A stretch of 64,000 nt of DNA from Candidatus Binatia bacterium (GTDB lineage Bacteria; Vulcanimicrobiota; Vulcanimicrobiia; Vulcanimicrobiales; Vulcanimicrobiaceae): NCBI GenBank assembly GCA_035544215.1, contig DATKHY010000007.1, positions 1,240,001 to 1,304,000 of the forward strand, written 5' to 3'. Position numbers and translations under genes: made by a program. This document shows, in pieces, positions 26,813 to 35,815 of this stretch; the first letter of the stretch is position 1, and every line of letters starts with the position of its first letter. The notes beneath the pieces are model-generated. The model was not told the origin of the DNA. It ran no database searches and was given only the letters and a program-made list of their open reading frames with translations.

Positions 26813-27541
26813 ATGACTGCGGCGCCGATACACGATAGATCCGAAACGTCGAGCAAGGGTGGGTTCGTCCGCGAGATGTTCGCATCCATCGCGCCGCGCT
26901 ACGACCTGGCCAACCGCGTGCTGACCGCTGGCCTGGACGAGCGCTGGCGGCGGCACGCGATCGCGTTGCTCGCGCCGCAGCCGGATGCGCGAATCCTCGA
27001 CTGCTGCTGCGGCACGGGCGACCTGGTCTTTCATCTCCTGCGGGTCCAGCCGTCGCTCGACGTGACGGGGATCGACTTCTGCGCGCCGATGCTCGAGCGG
27101 GCACAGCGGCGCGCGCAATCCGCTCGGCGCGTCGGCAAGTTCGTCCAGGGCGACGTGATGGCGATGCCCTTCGCCGATGGCGCGTTCGATGGCGCCACGA
27201 TGGGATTCTCGTTGCGCAACGTCGTCGACGTCGACGACACACTGCGCGAGATCTTGCGCGTGCTACGTCCCGGAGGCCGCTTCGTCAACCTCGACGTGAG
27301 CAAGGCCCCGAACCGTGCGTTCAAGCGCGCCTTCGATCTCTATTTTTATCGCATCGTTCCGCTCATCGGCGGAATCGTCGGCGGCTCGCGGATGGCCTAC
27401 TCTTATCTGCCGAACTCGCTCACGCATCATCCAAACGCCCCCGAGCTGCGAGAGCGCTTCGCCCGCGCCGGCTTCGCCGACGCGGGCTTCCTGCCGCTCA
27501 TGGGCGGCACGATCGCCGTTCACTACGGAACGAAACCGTGA
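26813..27541 (+). CDS. ubiE: Demethylmenaquinone (ubiquinone) C-methyltransferase
   Basis: A 242-residue SAM-dependent methylase catalysing the last step of menaquinone synthesis (MenG/UbiE). Diagnostic segments: FASIAPRYDLANRVLTAGLDERWR, the SAM site LDCCCGTGDLVF, GFSLRNVVD, and SYLPNSLTHHP near the end. ATG 26813 gives the usual length. First gene of a run of overlapping genes with a polyprenyl synthase, Tat and cytochrome c maturation, so it supplies the quinone for the nearby Rieske/cytochrome b. Confidence 0.95.
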   Translation: MTAAPIHDRSETSSKGGFVREMFASIAPRYDLANRVLTAGLDERWRRHAIALLAPQPDARILDCCCGTGDLVFHLLRVQPSLDVTGIDFCAPMLERAQRRAQSARRVGKFVQGDVMAMPFADGAFDGATMGFSLRNVVDVDDTLREILRVLRPGGRFVNLDVSKAPNRAFKRAFDLYFYRIVPLIGGIVGGSRMAYSYLPNSLTHHPNAPELRERFARAGFADAGFLPLMGGTIAVHYGTKP

Positions 27542-28500
27542 GCCTGGTGGATTCGGCGCGTGCGACCTACGACGACCTGCACTCGGCGGTCGAACGGTTT
27601 TTCAGCGCGACGTTTTCCACGGACAACCCGGTCATCACCGAGGCGATCAAACGCATGCTGGCGGCGGGCGGAAAGCGGTTGCGGCCGCGCATCACACTGC
27701 TGGCCGCCGAAGCGTGCGGCGGCAACTACGCGGATCACCTGCATCTCGCGGCCTACATGGAGCTCATTCACGTAGCGACCCTGATTCACGACGACGTCGT
27801 CGACAACGCACGGACGCGACGCGGCGTCAACGCCACGGCGGTTGACTACGGAAACCGCGTGAGCGTGCTCGCGGGCGACTATCTCTTCGCCTGGATCTTC
27901 AAGAACGTCACGTTGAACTACCCGCACCCGATCCCCAACTTGCTCTCGGCGACGCTGGCGGACATCTGCGACGGCGAGGTGCTGCAGTTGCAGGCGCTGG
28001 GAAATCTCGACCTTCCGATCGAGACGTACGTCGAGATCGCGCGCAAGAAGACGGCGTCGCTCTTCGCCGCTTCCGCGGCGTGCGGGGCCATCATGGGTGG
28101 CGGCGGACCGCGCGAAACGGCGGCGCTGCGCGAGTTCGGCGAAGCCTTCGGCATCGCGTTCCAGATGCGCGACGACCTGCTGGACGTCATCGCCGACGAA
28201 CGCTCGCTCGGCAAACCGGCGGCGAACGATCTGACCGAACGCAAGACGACCCTGCCCCTGATCGCCGCGCTCGCCTCGGGCAACGGGAACTTTCGCTCGC
28301 AGGTTCGGCGTTTCTACGACACCGGCGCCAACGACGCGATTCCCGCGATCGTCGAAGCAATCGGGCGAGAGGGCGGCCTGGCATCGACGCGCGCGCAGAT
28401 CGGTCGCTTCGTCGACCGCGCCAAGACGGCCTTAGAGCCGATTGACGCGAGCGCGGCGAAGATGGAGCTTGTGAAACTCACGGAGGCCCTTGCATCATGA
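27538..28500 (+). CDS. ispB: Trans-polyprenyl diphosphate synthase
   Basis: A 320-residue all-alpha isoprenoid synthase that makes the long side chain of menaquinone. The two aspartate-rich motifs are LIHDDVVDNARTRRG (about 80-95) and QMRDDLLDV (about 210), with GGKRLRP upstream. The chain length cannot be fixed from sequence alone, though the residues before the first motif (MELIHVATL) are small, consistent with long-chain products. Starts with GTG overlapping the ubiE stop (GTGA). Confidence 0.94.
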   Translation: MSLVDSARATYDDLHSAVERFFSATFSTDNPVITEAIKRMLAAGGKRLRPRITLLAAEACGGNYADHLHLAAYMELIHVATLIHDDVVDNARTRRGVNATAVDYGNRVSVLAGDYLFAWIFKNVTLNYPHPIPNLLSATLADICDGEVLQLQALGNLDLPIETYVEIARKKTASLFAASAACGAIMGGGGPRETAALREFGEAFGIAFQMRDDLLDVIADERSLGKPAANDLTERKTTLPLIAALASGNGNFRSQVRRFYDTGANDAIPAIVEAIGREGGLASTRAQIGRFVDRAKTALEPIDASAAKMELVKLTEALAS

Positions 28501-28799
28501 CCGTACACCCGCTTCTCGCAATCATCGACGCGCCGATCATCATCGGCATCCTGATCGTCGGTGCGCTGCTTTTCGGAGCGGAAAAACTTCCGAAGCTCGC
28601 GCGCAGCGCCGGGCAGGCCAAGAAAGAGTTCCTGGCCGGACAGGCCGAGGCCGACGAGGCCGCGGCCAAGGCGCGCGAACAGGCGCGTCAGCGAGCCGAG
28701 ACGTCAAACGCCGACGTGATGAATAACGTCCAGGTCGGCTCGATCTCGGGCGAAGCCGTTCCGCCCCCTACCCCAGACCGGGGCACGCCGAGCTCGTAG
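28497..28799 (+). CDS. tatA: Sec-independent translocase subunit TatA/TatB
   Basis: 100 residues: a short periplasmic start, one membrane helix (about 11-26), the hinge FGAEKLPKLARSAGQAKKEF, an amphipathic helix with Ala/Glu/Lys repeats, and a disordered tail. That is the TatA-family layout, in which TatA multimers form the pore for folded proteins. It overlaps the polyprenyl synthase by four bases and precedes tatC by 19. The Rieske protein in this window is a likely client. No separate tatB is present. Confidence 0.93.
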   Translation: MTVHPLLAIIDAPIIIGILIVGALLFGAEKLPKLARSAGQAKKEFLAGQAEADEAAAKAREQARQRAETSNADVMNNVQVGSISGEAVPPPTPDRGTPSS

Positions 28800-28818
28800 C
28801 GACTGACAGTATCGCAGG

Positions 28819-29598
28819 ATGTTGGCGCAACGCCCGCCGCGCGGAACCGGCGAGGCGCCCTGGGATCAGAAGGAGATGCCGTTCACGGAGCACCTGCGGG
28901 AGCTCCGTAACCGTCTGCTTATCGCCATCGCGACCGTCGGCATCATCGCCGTGCTGCTGTTCTGGCCGTCGCAGTTCGTGATCCGCTGGATGATGCGGGA
29001 ATATTTCGGCGGCATCCAGCTGCACGCGTTCGGCCCCGCCGACGTCATCTTCACGGAGTTCAAATTCTCCGTCGTCGGCGGGATCATCATCGGCCTGCCG
29101 GTGCTGATGCAGCAGTTGTGGCTCTTCGTCGTGCCGGCGATCCATCCGCGCACGCGCCGCATGGTCTACGCGTTCATCCTTCCGTCTTTCGCGTTGGCCC
29201 TGCTCGGCATCGCGTTCGCGCACTTCGTCGTGATCCCGCGAGTGATCGCCGCGCTCATCCACATCACAGACGCCGTCGCGACACCCACCTTCGGTGTCGC
29301 TTCGACGCTGAATTTCGTCATCGTGCTGTTCGCGCTCTTCGCGATCGCCTTTCAGACCCCAATCGTGCTGGTGGGGCTCGCGCGGCTCGGCATCGTCAGC
29401 TCGAGCTCGCTGATGCGGTACCGGCGTCACGCGCTCTTCGGCTTCTTCGTGGCGGGCGGCATCGCTGCGCCCGACGGCAATCCGCTCACGATGGCGCTCC
29501 TCGCGATTCCGATGTACGCGCTCTACGAGCTCTCGATCTGGCTGATTCTGCCGCTCGAGCGGCGCTGGTCTTTCGATAGGCTAGAGCCGAGTTCGTGA
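28819..29598 (+). CDS. tatC: Twin-arginine translocase subunit TatC
   Basis: A 259-residue, six-helix membrane receptor for twin-arginine signal peptides. The conserved start PFTEHLRELRNRLL is at residues 22-35. The later F-x-TP-x-x-V segment is seen as IAFQTPIVLVGLARLG, and the C-terminal helix carries ALYELSIW. It partners TatA just upstream. Its end overlaps the resB GTG start by four bases, linking Tat export to cytochrome c maturation. Confidence 0.96.
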   Translation: MLAQRPPRGTGEAPWDQKEMPFTEHLRELRNRLLIAIATVGIIAVLLFWPSQFVIRWMMREYFGGIQLHAFGPADVIFTEFKFSVVGGIIIGLPVLMQQLWLFVVPAIHPRTRRMVYAFILPSFALALLGIAFAHFVVIPRVIAALIHITDAVATPTFGVASTLNFVIVLFALFAIAFQTPIVLVGLARLGIVSSSSLMRYRRHALFGFFVAGGIAAPDGNPLTMALLAIPMYALYELSIWLILPLERRWSFDRLEPSS

Positions 29599-30953
29599 CC
29601 GCAGCACTGCGCAACGCGTACGCCGACTTCGTGCGCACCTTCGGCAACGTGCTGTTCGCCGTTTCGCTGTTCGTCGTCTGGGGCGTTCTCACGCTGATCG
29701 GCGTCGTCGTGGATCAGGGCCAAGACCCAGGTTCGTACCTACAAGCCTACGCGGCACCGATCGCGCGGGCGATCGTTCGTCTCAACTTCGACAACATCTA
29801 TCACTCGCCGTGGTACGTAGGCGTCATCGGCCTGATCTTGCTCTCGCTCGCGGTCTGCACTTTCAAACGCGTCATCCCCGCGCGGCTCCCGCCTCTGCGG
29901 CCCGTCAGCGTGGAGAAGATCCCATTGCACGCGACGTTCGATGTGGACGGCGCCGCCGGCGACGTTCGGCGCCGCCTCGAGGATTTCTTCGCATCGCGCG
30001 GCTGGCGGATTCGCGAGCGCACGTTCGGCGGCGTCGAATGGAGCTTCGCCGACAAGCACGATTGGGCGCGCCGCGGTGTCTTGGTCGCGCACGCCGGTTT
30101 CGTCATCATCGCCGCCGGCACGACGCTGTACTGGGCACGCGGCTTTTCGGGTGAGATGGCGATCCTGAAGGGCGAAACGGCGCAGGTCGCGCAGACGCAC
30201 GCACTGATTCGGCTGGACGACTTCCAATATCGGATCGCGCCGATTATGACGAAGAGCGGGATGGTGTATCAGCCGGTCGACTACGTGTCGCGCGTCACGG
30301 TCACCGGCAACGACGGCGTCCCGAAGGCAATGATGGTTCGCGTGAACCACCCGATCGACGTCGACGGGACGCTCTACTACCAGGCCAGTTACGGCTTTGG
30401 CATGCGCTTTCTCGTCACGAGAAACGGGAGGCGCGACGCCACGCTGTCGGGCCGCACGTACGCCGAGGGGGAATCGTTCGACGTGCCGGGGTCGCAGCGC
30501 ACGGTGCTCTACGACCGGTTCGCGCCGACGGTCGACAAGCAGAGCGGGATGCCCACTGCAGACCCGCGCGTGAACGACCCCGCCGTGGTACTCGGCGTCT
30601 CGCAGGCGGGCACCGCGCTCGGCCAGGCGCTGGTGCCGTTGCGCACGTGGATCGATCTCGGCGACGGCTGGCGCGTCGTCCCCGAGCGCTACGTGCTGTA
30701 CAGCGGGTTTCAATATCGCAACGACCCCGGCGTTCCGCTCGTGGGGATCGGCGCGTTCGTGCTGCTCGCGGGCCTTATGATCTCGTTTTACCTCTTGCCC
30801 GCTCGGATCTATCTGCGGGTGGACGAGGCCGGCCCGCACCGCTCGCGCGTCGGCGCGGCCGCGACGACCGTCAAAGGATACGACGTTTTCCAGGGCGAGT
30901 TTTCACGGTTGATGCTATCGTTGAAGGCGTCATGCCCGCCGACGAAGCCCTAA
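29595..30953 (+). CDS. resB: ResB-like cytochrome c biogenesis protein
   Basis: A 452-residue membrane protein of the System II (Ccs) cytochrome c maturation pathway. Hydrophobic helices lie at about 17-38, 73-92 and 155-175, with a large extracytoplasmic domain (about 180-385) and a final helix near 400. The ALRNAYADFVRTFGNVLFAVSLFVV start resembles ResB/Ccs1. Together with CcsA it holds and delivers heme to apocytochromes. GTG start coupled to tatC; overlaps ccsA by 22 bases. Confidence 0.93.
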   Translation: MTAALRNAYADFVRTFGNVLFAVSLFVVWGVLTLIGVVVDQGQDPGSYLQAYAAPIARAIVRLNFDNIYHSPWYVGVIGLILLSLAVCTFKRVIPARLPPLRPVSVEKIPLHATFDVDGAAGDVRRRLEDFFASRGWRIRERTFGGVEWSFADKHDWARRGVLVAHAGFVIIAAGTTLYWARGFSGEMAILKGETAQVAQTHALIRLDDFQYRIAPIMTKSGMVYQPVDYVSRVTVTGNDGVPKAMMVRVNHPIDVDGTLYYQASYGFGMRFLVTRNGRRDATLSGRTYAEGESFDVPGSQRTVLYDRFAPTVDKQSGMPTADPRVNDPAVVLGVSQAGTALGQALVPLRTWIDLGDGWRVVPERYVLYSGFQYRNDPGVPLVGIGAFVLLAGLMISFYLLPARIYLRVDEAGPHRSRVGAAATTVKGYDVFQGEFSRLMLSLKASCPPTKP

Positions 30954-31765
30954 TCGCGGTTGCGCTCGGAGCGTACACGCTCGGCGCGCTCGCGTTGCTG
31001 ATCTACTTCTTCTCGCGCGTGACCTGGCTGCGCGACGTCGGAATTCCCCTCGCGATCCTCGGCTGCGCCGCGCAGTTCGTCCAGCTGGCCGTCCGTTTCG
31101 AGCTGACGCACGTGTGGCCGCTGCTGAACCTGTATGGTTCGCTCTCGCTGTTTTCGGCGATGTCCGTCGCGATCTACATCGGATTCGCGTTTCGCTATCG
31201 CCTCTGGTTCGCGGGCGGATTCGTACTGGCTCTGGCCGCGATCTTCCTCGCCTACGGTGTCACCTGGTACGAGGGGACTATGCCGCCGGTGCCCTCGCTG
31301 CAGTCGTACTGGGCGAAGATCCACGTGCCGATCGTCGTGTCGTCGTACGCCGCGTTTCTCGTAGCGTTCGTCTTCTCGTGCATCTATCTGCTCAAGTATT
31401 ACGCCGCGCCGGCCCGCCCGGGCAGCCCCGTCGCCGCATGGCTCGCCGCGCTTCCGAGCCTGCCGCAGCTCGACGTCATCGTGTATCGCGCGGTCGCGAT
31501 CGGCCTGCCGCTGATCTCCATCGGCATCATCACGGGCGCGATGTGGGCGAAGGAGGCATGGGGCGCCTATTGGCAGTGGGATCCGAAGGAAACGGCGGCG
31601 CTGTTCTCGTGGATCATCTACCTCGCGTATATGCACCTGCACACGCGACACGCCTGGCGCGGCCTGCGCACGAGCTGGGTTAGCGTCATCGGCTTTGTCT
31701 CCATCATTTTCTGCTATCTCGGCGTCAACATCTGGATTTCGGGCCTGCACAGCTACAAGGTCTGA
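30932..31765 (+). CDS. ccsA: CcsA/ResC cytochrome c heme-lyase subunit
   Basis: A 277-residue membrane protein with about eight helices. The heme-handling WWD-type segment is WGAYWQWDPKETAALFSW (about 210-228), and flanking His residues occur in HVPIVVSSYA and YMHLHTRHAW. This is the second subunit of System II cytochrome c synthesis, pairing with ResB. The ATG at 30932 lies within the 3' end of resB. Last gene of the operon begun by ubiE; a 130-base gap separates it from the Rieske gene. Confidence 0.94.
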   Translation: MPADEALIAVALGAYTLGALALLIYFFSRVTWLRDVGIPLAILGCAAQFVQLAVRFELTHVWPLLNLYGSLSLFSAMSVAIYIGFAFRYRLWFAGGFVLALAAIFLAYGVTWYEGTMPPVPSLQSYWAKIHVPIVVSSYAAFLVAFVFSCIYLLKYYAAPARPGSPVAAWLAALPSLPQLDVIVYRAVAIGLPLISIGIITGAMWAKEAWGAYWQWDPKETAALFSWIIYLAYMHLHTRHAWRGLRTSWVSVIGFVSIIFCYLGVNIWISGLHSYKV

Positions 31766-31895
31766 CGCGGCGGCCGGAGGGCCCGCCCGTGCGGCCCCGC
31801 TCAGAGTTTCGTCCTGGCGGCCTCCTGGAGGGCGGGTTTACAATTGTGCCAAATGAGGCTGCGACCCATCGCCTGGCTCTTGCAGGAGAACGAAT

Positions 31896-32576
31896 TTGTC
31901 TGATTTGAACGCGGGCGCCACCCATGGCACTGCCGGTACGCCGTTGACTGCGCACGACGCCCCGGCCGATCCACTGGAGGTCAGCCGGCGCACCTTCATG
32001 GCGAACGCCACGATCGCGATCGGCGGCATCGTCGGCGTGGTGCTGGCCATACCGATCATCGGTTCGCTGCTCCCGCCGAAAAGCTCCTCGGCGGGCAGCT
32101 GGTCGCCGCTCTCCAAGCAAGAGTTGGACGCGCTGCAAAAGGCGACCGACAAGCCCGTCAAGCTCACGTTCACGCTGAAATACACCGACGCGTACCTTCC
32201 CGAGCAATCCGCGCCCGAGTACTGTTGGGGCATCAAGGTGGATCCAGCGAAATTCCAGGCGGCGCGTCCCGACATCTTCAACCAGCCCGGCGGCAAAGCC
32301 AACGTGGACTATCCGGTCGTCAACATGGGTTTCGTGGTGTTCAGCCCGATCTGCCCGCACCTCGGCTGCTACTACAACTGGAGCGACGCGCAAAACAAGT
32401 TCATGTGCCCGTGCCACGGCTCGCAGTACACATTCGACGGCACGCACGTCGCCGGACCGGCGCCGCGCGGCCTCGATCCGCTGCCGCTGCGCGAGCAGAA
32501 CGGCGCCGCGGAGGTAACGTGGATCATCTACCAGTCGAACACGCCTCAGCGCATCGTCGTCTCCTATCAGGCATAG
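31896..32576 (+). CDS. qcrA: Rieske iron-sulfur protein of a cytochrome bc complex
   Basis: 226 residues: a cytosolic head with a paired-Arg-like SRRTFMANA, one membrane helix (about 38-60) acting as uncleaved Tat anchor, and a Rieske domain whose [2Fe-2S] ligands lie in CPHLGC and CPCHGSQ. It transfers an electron from menaquinol to a c-type heme. The start is TTG 31896, supported by AGGAGA nine bases upstream. A TACAAT -10-like hexamer at 31839 may mark its promoter. Cytochrome b follows ten bases later. Confidence 0.94.
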   Translation: MSDLNAGATHGTAGTPLTAHDAPADPLEVSRRTFMANATIAIGGIVGVVLAIPIIGSLLPPKSSSAGSWSPLSKQELDALQKATDKPVKLTFTLKYTDAYLPEQSAPEYCWGIKVDPAKFQAARPDIFNQPGGKANVDYPVVNMGFVVFSPICPHLGCYYNWSDAQNKFMCPCHGSQYTFDGTHVAGPAPRGLDPLPLREQNGAAEVTWIIYQSNTPQRIVVSYQA

Positions 32577-32586
32577 GTTTGCGATC

Positions 32587-34098
32587 ATGTTGAATTGGAT
32601 CGAAAAACGCACCGGTTTCGTCTCGATGACCAAGGATTTCCTCACGGAAGACGTGCCGGGCGGAGCGAGCTATTGGTACGTCTTCGGCAGCGCGACGCTC
32701 TTCGCGATGATCGTGCAGATCGTCACGGGAATTTTCCTGACGTTCTTCTACGCGCCATCCGCAGCGACCGCGTGGGAATCGACGCGCGCGATGTATCTCA
32801 ACCCGTACACGCACTTCCTGCTCGCCGTGCACTACTGGGGCGCCTCCGCGATGATCGCCCTCGTGTTCCTGCACCTGCTGCAAGTGCTGATCTTCGGTGC
32901 CTACAAGTCGCCGCGCGAGCTCCAATGGGTCGTCGGCGTACTGCTCTTGCTGGTGACGCTCGTGCTCGGGCTAACTGGCTACCTGCTGCCGTGGGACATG
33001 GATGCGTATTTTGCGTCGCAGGTTTCGTTGAACATCACCGGATTGGCGCCGGTGCTCGGCCCCGTGTTGCAACACATCGCGCAGGGCGGCGGCTCCATGG
33101 GAACGGCGACGATCAATCGCTTCTTCGGCCTGCACGTCTGGCTGATGCCGGCGGTCTTGGTGCTGCTCGTCGGTGCGCACCTGGCGATCTTCCGCCATAA
33201 CGGCTCGGCCGGACCGGTCGTCGAGGACCGCCGCACGCTGAAGCCAGGCCGATTCTGGCCGGATCAGTTCTTCATGGACGGAGCGTTCTCGCTCATCGTC
33301 TTCGTCATCATCTGCTTCCTCGCGTTTGCGTTTCCGCCGTATCTCGACGAGAAGGCCGACCCGACGAAATTCTTCGTGCCGTACCCCGCGTGGTATTTCT
33401 TGTCGCTGTTCGGCCTGCTCGCGCTCGTGCCGCCCGAGATTCACCTCGGCCCGCTCACGATCAGTCTGGAGCTGATCGCGACGATCATCGTCCCGACGCT
33501 CTTCTTGGTGATCGTCCTGCTCCTTCCGTGGCTCGATCGGAGCCGCACCCGGAGCTTTGCCGCGCGAGCCAGGCTGCTGTGGGCCACGACGATCATCGTC
33601 GCCGGCATCGCCGGCCTGAGCATCTACGCCCAGGTCACGACGATGATCAAACAGGCCGCCGCACCGCCGTCGCCGCCGGAATCGGTGGTGCTCAGCGCCT
33701 CTGCGGCGACTCTGCCTCCGGGCGGCGCGCCGGCGGCGGGTTCTGCAACGACGGCATCGCAAGGCTCGGCAACGAGCGGCGCCGGAGCTAAGGTGTTCGC
33801 GGCAAACTGCGCGAGCTGCCACGGCGCGCAGGGCCTGGGATTACCCGGCACGTTTCCGCCGCTCGCAAACAACCCCGTCGTAACCGGCGACGCCAACAAG
33901 GTGATTGGGATCGTCCTCGGCGGCCTGCACGGATCCATCTCCGTCAACGGCCAGGCGTACAACGGGCAGATGCCAGCGTGGAAGGGTACCCTCTCGAACA
34001 AAGACGTATCCGACGTCATCACGTACATCCGCGGATCGCTCGGCAACAACCACGCCTCCGCGGTGACCGAGGCGCAGGTCGCGGGCTACAAGCCTTAG
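32587..34098 (+). CDS. Cytochrome b fused to a C-terminal cytochrome c domain
   Basis: A 503-residue fusion. The N-terminal part is cytochrome b: heme ligands are His pairs spaced H-x13-H (HYWGASAMIALVFLH) and H-x14-H (HVWLMPAVLVLLVGAH). The extra residue in the second pair is the b6-type pattern. A subunit-IV-like part follows, with PYPAWYF at the quinol site where PEWY or PDWY is usual. After a Pro/Ala/Ser-rich linker (about 355-395) a cytochrome c domain carries CASCH and a distal Met (GQMPAW). It thus combines the b, subunit IV and c1/f roles of a quinol:cytochrome c oxidoreductase with QcrA. Confidence 0.92.
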   Translation: MLNWIEKRTGFVSMTKDFLTEDVPGGASYWYVFGSATLFAMIVQIVTGIFLTFFYAPSAATAWESTRAMYLNPYTHFLLAVHYWGASAMIALVFLHLLQVLIFGAYKSPRELQWVVGVLLLLVTLVLGLTGYLLPWDMDAYFASQVSLNITGLAPVLGPVLQHIAQGGGSMGTATINRFFGLHVWLMPAVLVLLVGAHLAIFRHNGSAGPVVEDRRTLKPGRFWPDQFFMDGAFSLIVFVIICFLAFAFPPYLDEKADPTKFFVPYPAWYFLSLFGLLALVPPEIHLGPLTISLELIATIIVPTLFLVIVLLLPWLDRSRTRSFAARARLLWATTIIVAGIAGLSIYAQVTTMIKQAAAPPSPPESVVLSASAATLPPGGAPAAGSATTASQGSATSGAGAKVFAANCASCHGAQGLGLPGTFPPLANNPVVTGDANKVIGIVLGGLHGSISVNGQAYNGQMPAWKGTLSNKDVSDVITYIRGSLGNNHASAVTEAQVAGYKP

Positions 34099-35768
34099 CG
34101 GCAGCGAGGGCCGTCGTAGAGTAACAGCGCGGCCTTGCGATCGACGGCCACGACGCGCCGGTCGCGTCCGTACGTCGGATCCTGCGCGGCACGAGCCGCC
34201 GGCACGACGACCCACGCGCGCGGCGCGTGGCAGATGACGGCACGCGGATCCATGCCGTCGTTCTGCGGATCGCTCCCGCCGGGCGGCGCCAGCACTCGCA
34301 CGACCGGCTGCGTGTAAAAGAGCAGCGCGTTGCCGCCCGACACGCCCGAGATGGCGACGACGTCTCCCGCCCCTCGGCCGCGCTCGATCACGGCGGCCAG
34401 CCGGGGGACGGGTTTGAACGCCTCGGCGTGCGGCAGCACCGTAACGGCGAGCACGTCGGCCCCGATGGTCGCGGCGAACGCGAGCGCGTAGGGCGCCGCG
34501 CGCGCGCTCCTCGGCCGCGCGACGAGCAGCGCCGTCAGCAGCGAACCCGCGAAGATCGCGGCCGCCATCCCGAGCAGCGGCGGCACCGCGAGCGCGACCT
34601 CGCCGGCCAACCGGTTATTGCGCGTGAACAGCCAGATGGCAAACGCCAGCGCGCCGATCGTTACGGGGACGGTGACGGCGGAGATCACCGCCGAACGCGT
34701 CCACGTTCTGCGTACGACCGCCTCGAAATATAGCGCGGTGATCACGGCCAGCGCGGGAAACTCCAGCGCGACGTAGTTCGGCAGCTTCGTTCGTGCGAAG
34801 CTAAAGAACAGCAGCGGCATGACGATCCACATGACTGACAGGCGCACGAGCCGCGCGATCTGCCGATCCTGCCCGATGCCCGGGCGCAGCTGCGCGACAG
34901 CGTTGACGACGGCCATCGGCAGAAACGCGATCCACGGAAAGAACCCGAGGATGATGACGGGCACGTAATACCAGACAGGTCCGGACTGATTCTCGACGAT
35001 GCCCAAGTAGCGGCCGATCGTGTACTCACCGATCAGCTTCTCGATCGGAAACAGCCGGTAGTGTAAGATCAGCGCAAGCGGCCAGGGCGCGGCGATCACT
35101 ACGAACGCGAGCAGCCCCACGATCCACGCGCGCGGCGATGGCGCGTGCGTCGGCTCGCAGCGGCGGTTCCAGACAAAGTACGGGATGATGACGAGCAGCG
35201 CGACGGCCGGCGCGACGAGACCCTTGGCGAGAAAGCCTCCTCCGGCCGCGATCCAGCCGTACACGTGGTAGCGGTCGCGCCCCGTCTCGAGGCCGCGAAA
35301 CCACCAAAAGATCGTCATCGCTACCGCGAGGTCGAGCAGAGCGTCCATGATCGCGAGCCGGCCGATGACGGTCTGCATGAGACACGTCGACAGGATGACG
35401 GCGGCGAACGCGCCGACGCGGGTTCCCGCTTGCCGCGCGACGGCATAGCCGGTCAGCGCTGAGAGCGCGATCGTCGCGAGCGCCGACGGAAGTCGCAGCG
35501 CAAACGCGGTCGGATGACTGAACAGCAGCGAAAACGCCGCGCCGGCCCAAAAATACAGCGGGGGCTGCACGAAGTAGGGCACGCCATTGAGATGCAGGAC
35601 GATCCAGTTGTGCGAGAGCAGGATCTCGCGAGCGACTTCGCCGTACGCCGTCTCGCTGTTGTCCCACAGCGTGCCGACCCCCAATCCGGGTAAAGTCGCA
35701 AGGGCCGCGACGACAGCGCCGACGATTGCGGCGCGGGTGGGGCCTTGCGAAGCTTGCGAGCGCAGCAC
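34095..35768 (-). CDS. ArnT/PMT-like membrane glycosyltransferase (GT-C)
   Basis: About 557 residues with roughly 12 membrane helices. The first loop carries DNSETAYGEVAREIL, matching the acidic DxE site of ArnT/PMT enzymes that take sugars from polyprenyl phosphate, followed by GVPYFVQPPLYFW. The acceptor (lipid A, protein or other) is unknown. The frame is open further upstream to 35921, but that part overlaps the hemC fusion gene and is Arg-rich. GTG 35768 is the most plausible start, though others cannot be ruled out. Converges on cytochrome b with a four-base overlap. Confidence 0.85.
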   Translation of the reverse strand: MLRSQASQGPTRAAIVGAVVAALATLPGLGVGTLWDNSETAYGEVAREILLSHNWIVLHLNGVPYFVQPPLYFWAGAAFSLLFSHPTAFALRLPSALATIALSALTGYAVARQAGTRVGAFAAVILSTCLMQTVIGRLAIMDALLDLAVAMTIFWWFRGLETGRDRYHVYGWIAAGGGFLAKGLVAPAVALLVIIPYFVWNRRCEPTHAPSPRAWIVGLLAFVVIAAPWPLALILHYRLFPIEKLIGEYTIGRYLGIVENQSGPVWYYVPVIILGFFPWIAFLPMAVVNAVAQLRPGIGQDRQIARLVRLSVMWIVMPLLFFSFARTKLPNYVALEFPALAVITALYFEAVVRRTWTRSAVISAVTVPVTIGALAFAIWLFTRNNRLAGEVALAVPPLLGMAAAIFAGSLLTALLVARPRSARAAPYALAFAATIGADVLAVTVLPHAEAFKPVPRLAAVIERGRGAGDVVAISGVSGGNALLFYTQPVVRVLAPPGGSDPQNDGMDPRAVICHAPRAWVVVPAARAAQDPTYGRDRRVVAVDRKAALLLYDGPRCR

Positions 35769-35815
35769 GGAAGGCGGTTTTTGACCGCCGGGCGCGGAAC
35801 TCTTTTTGTCTTCGT

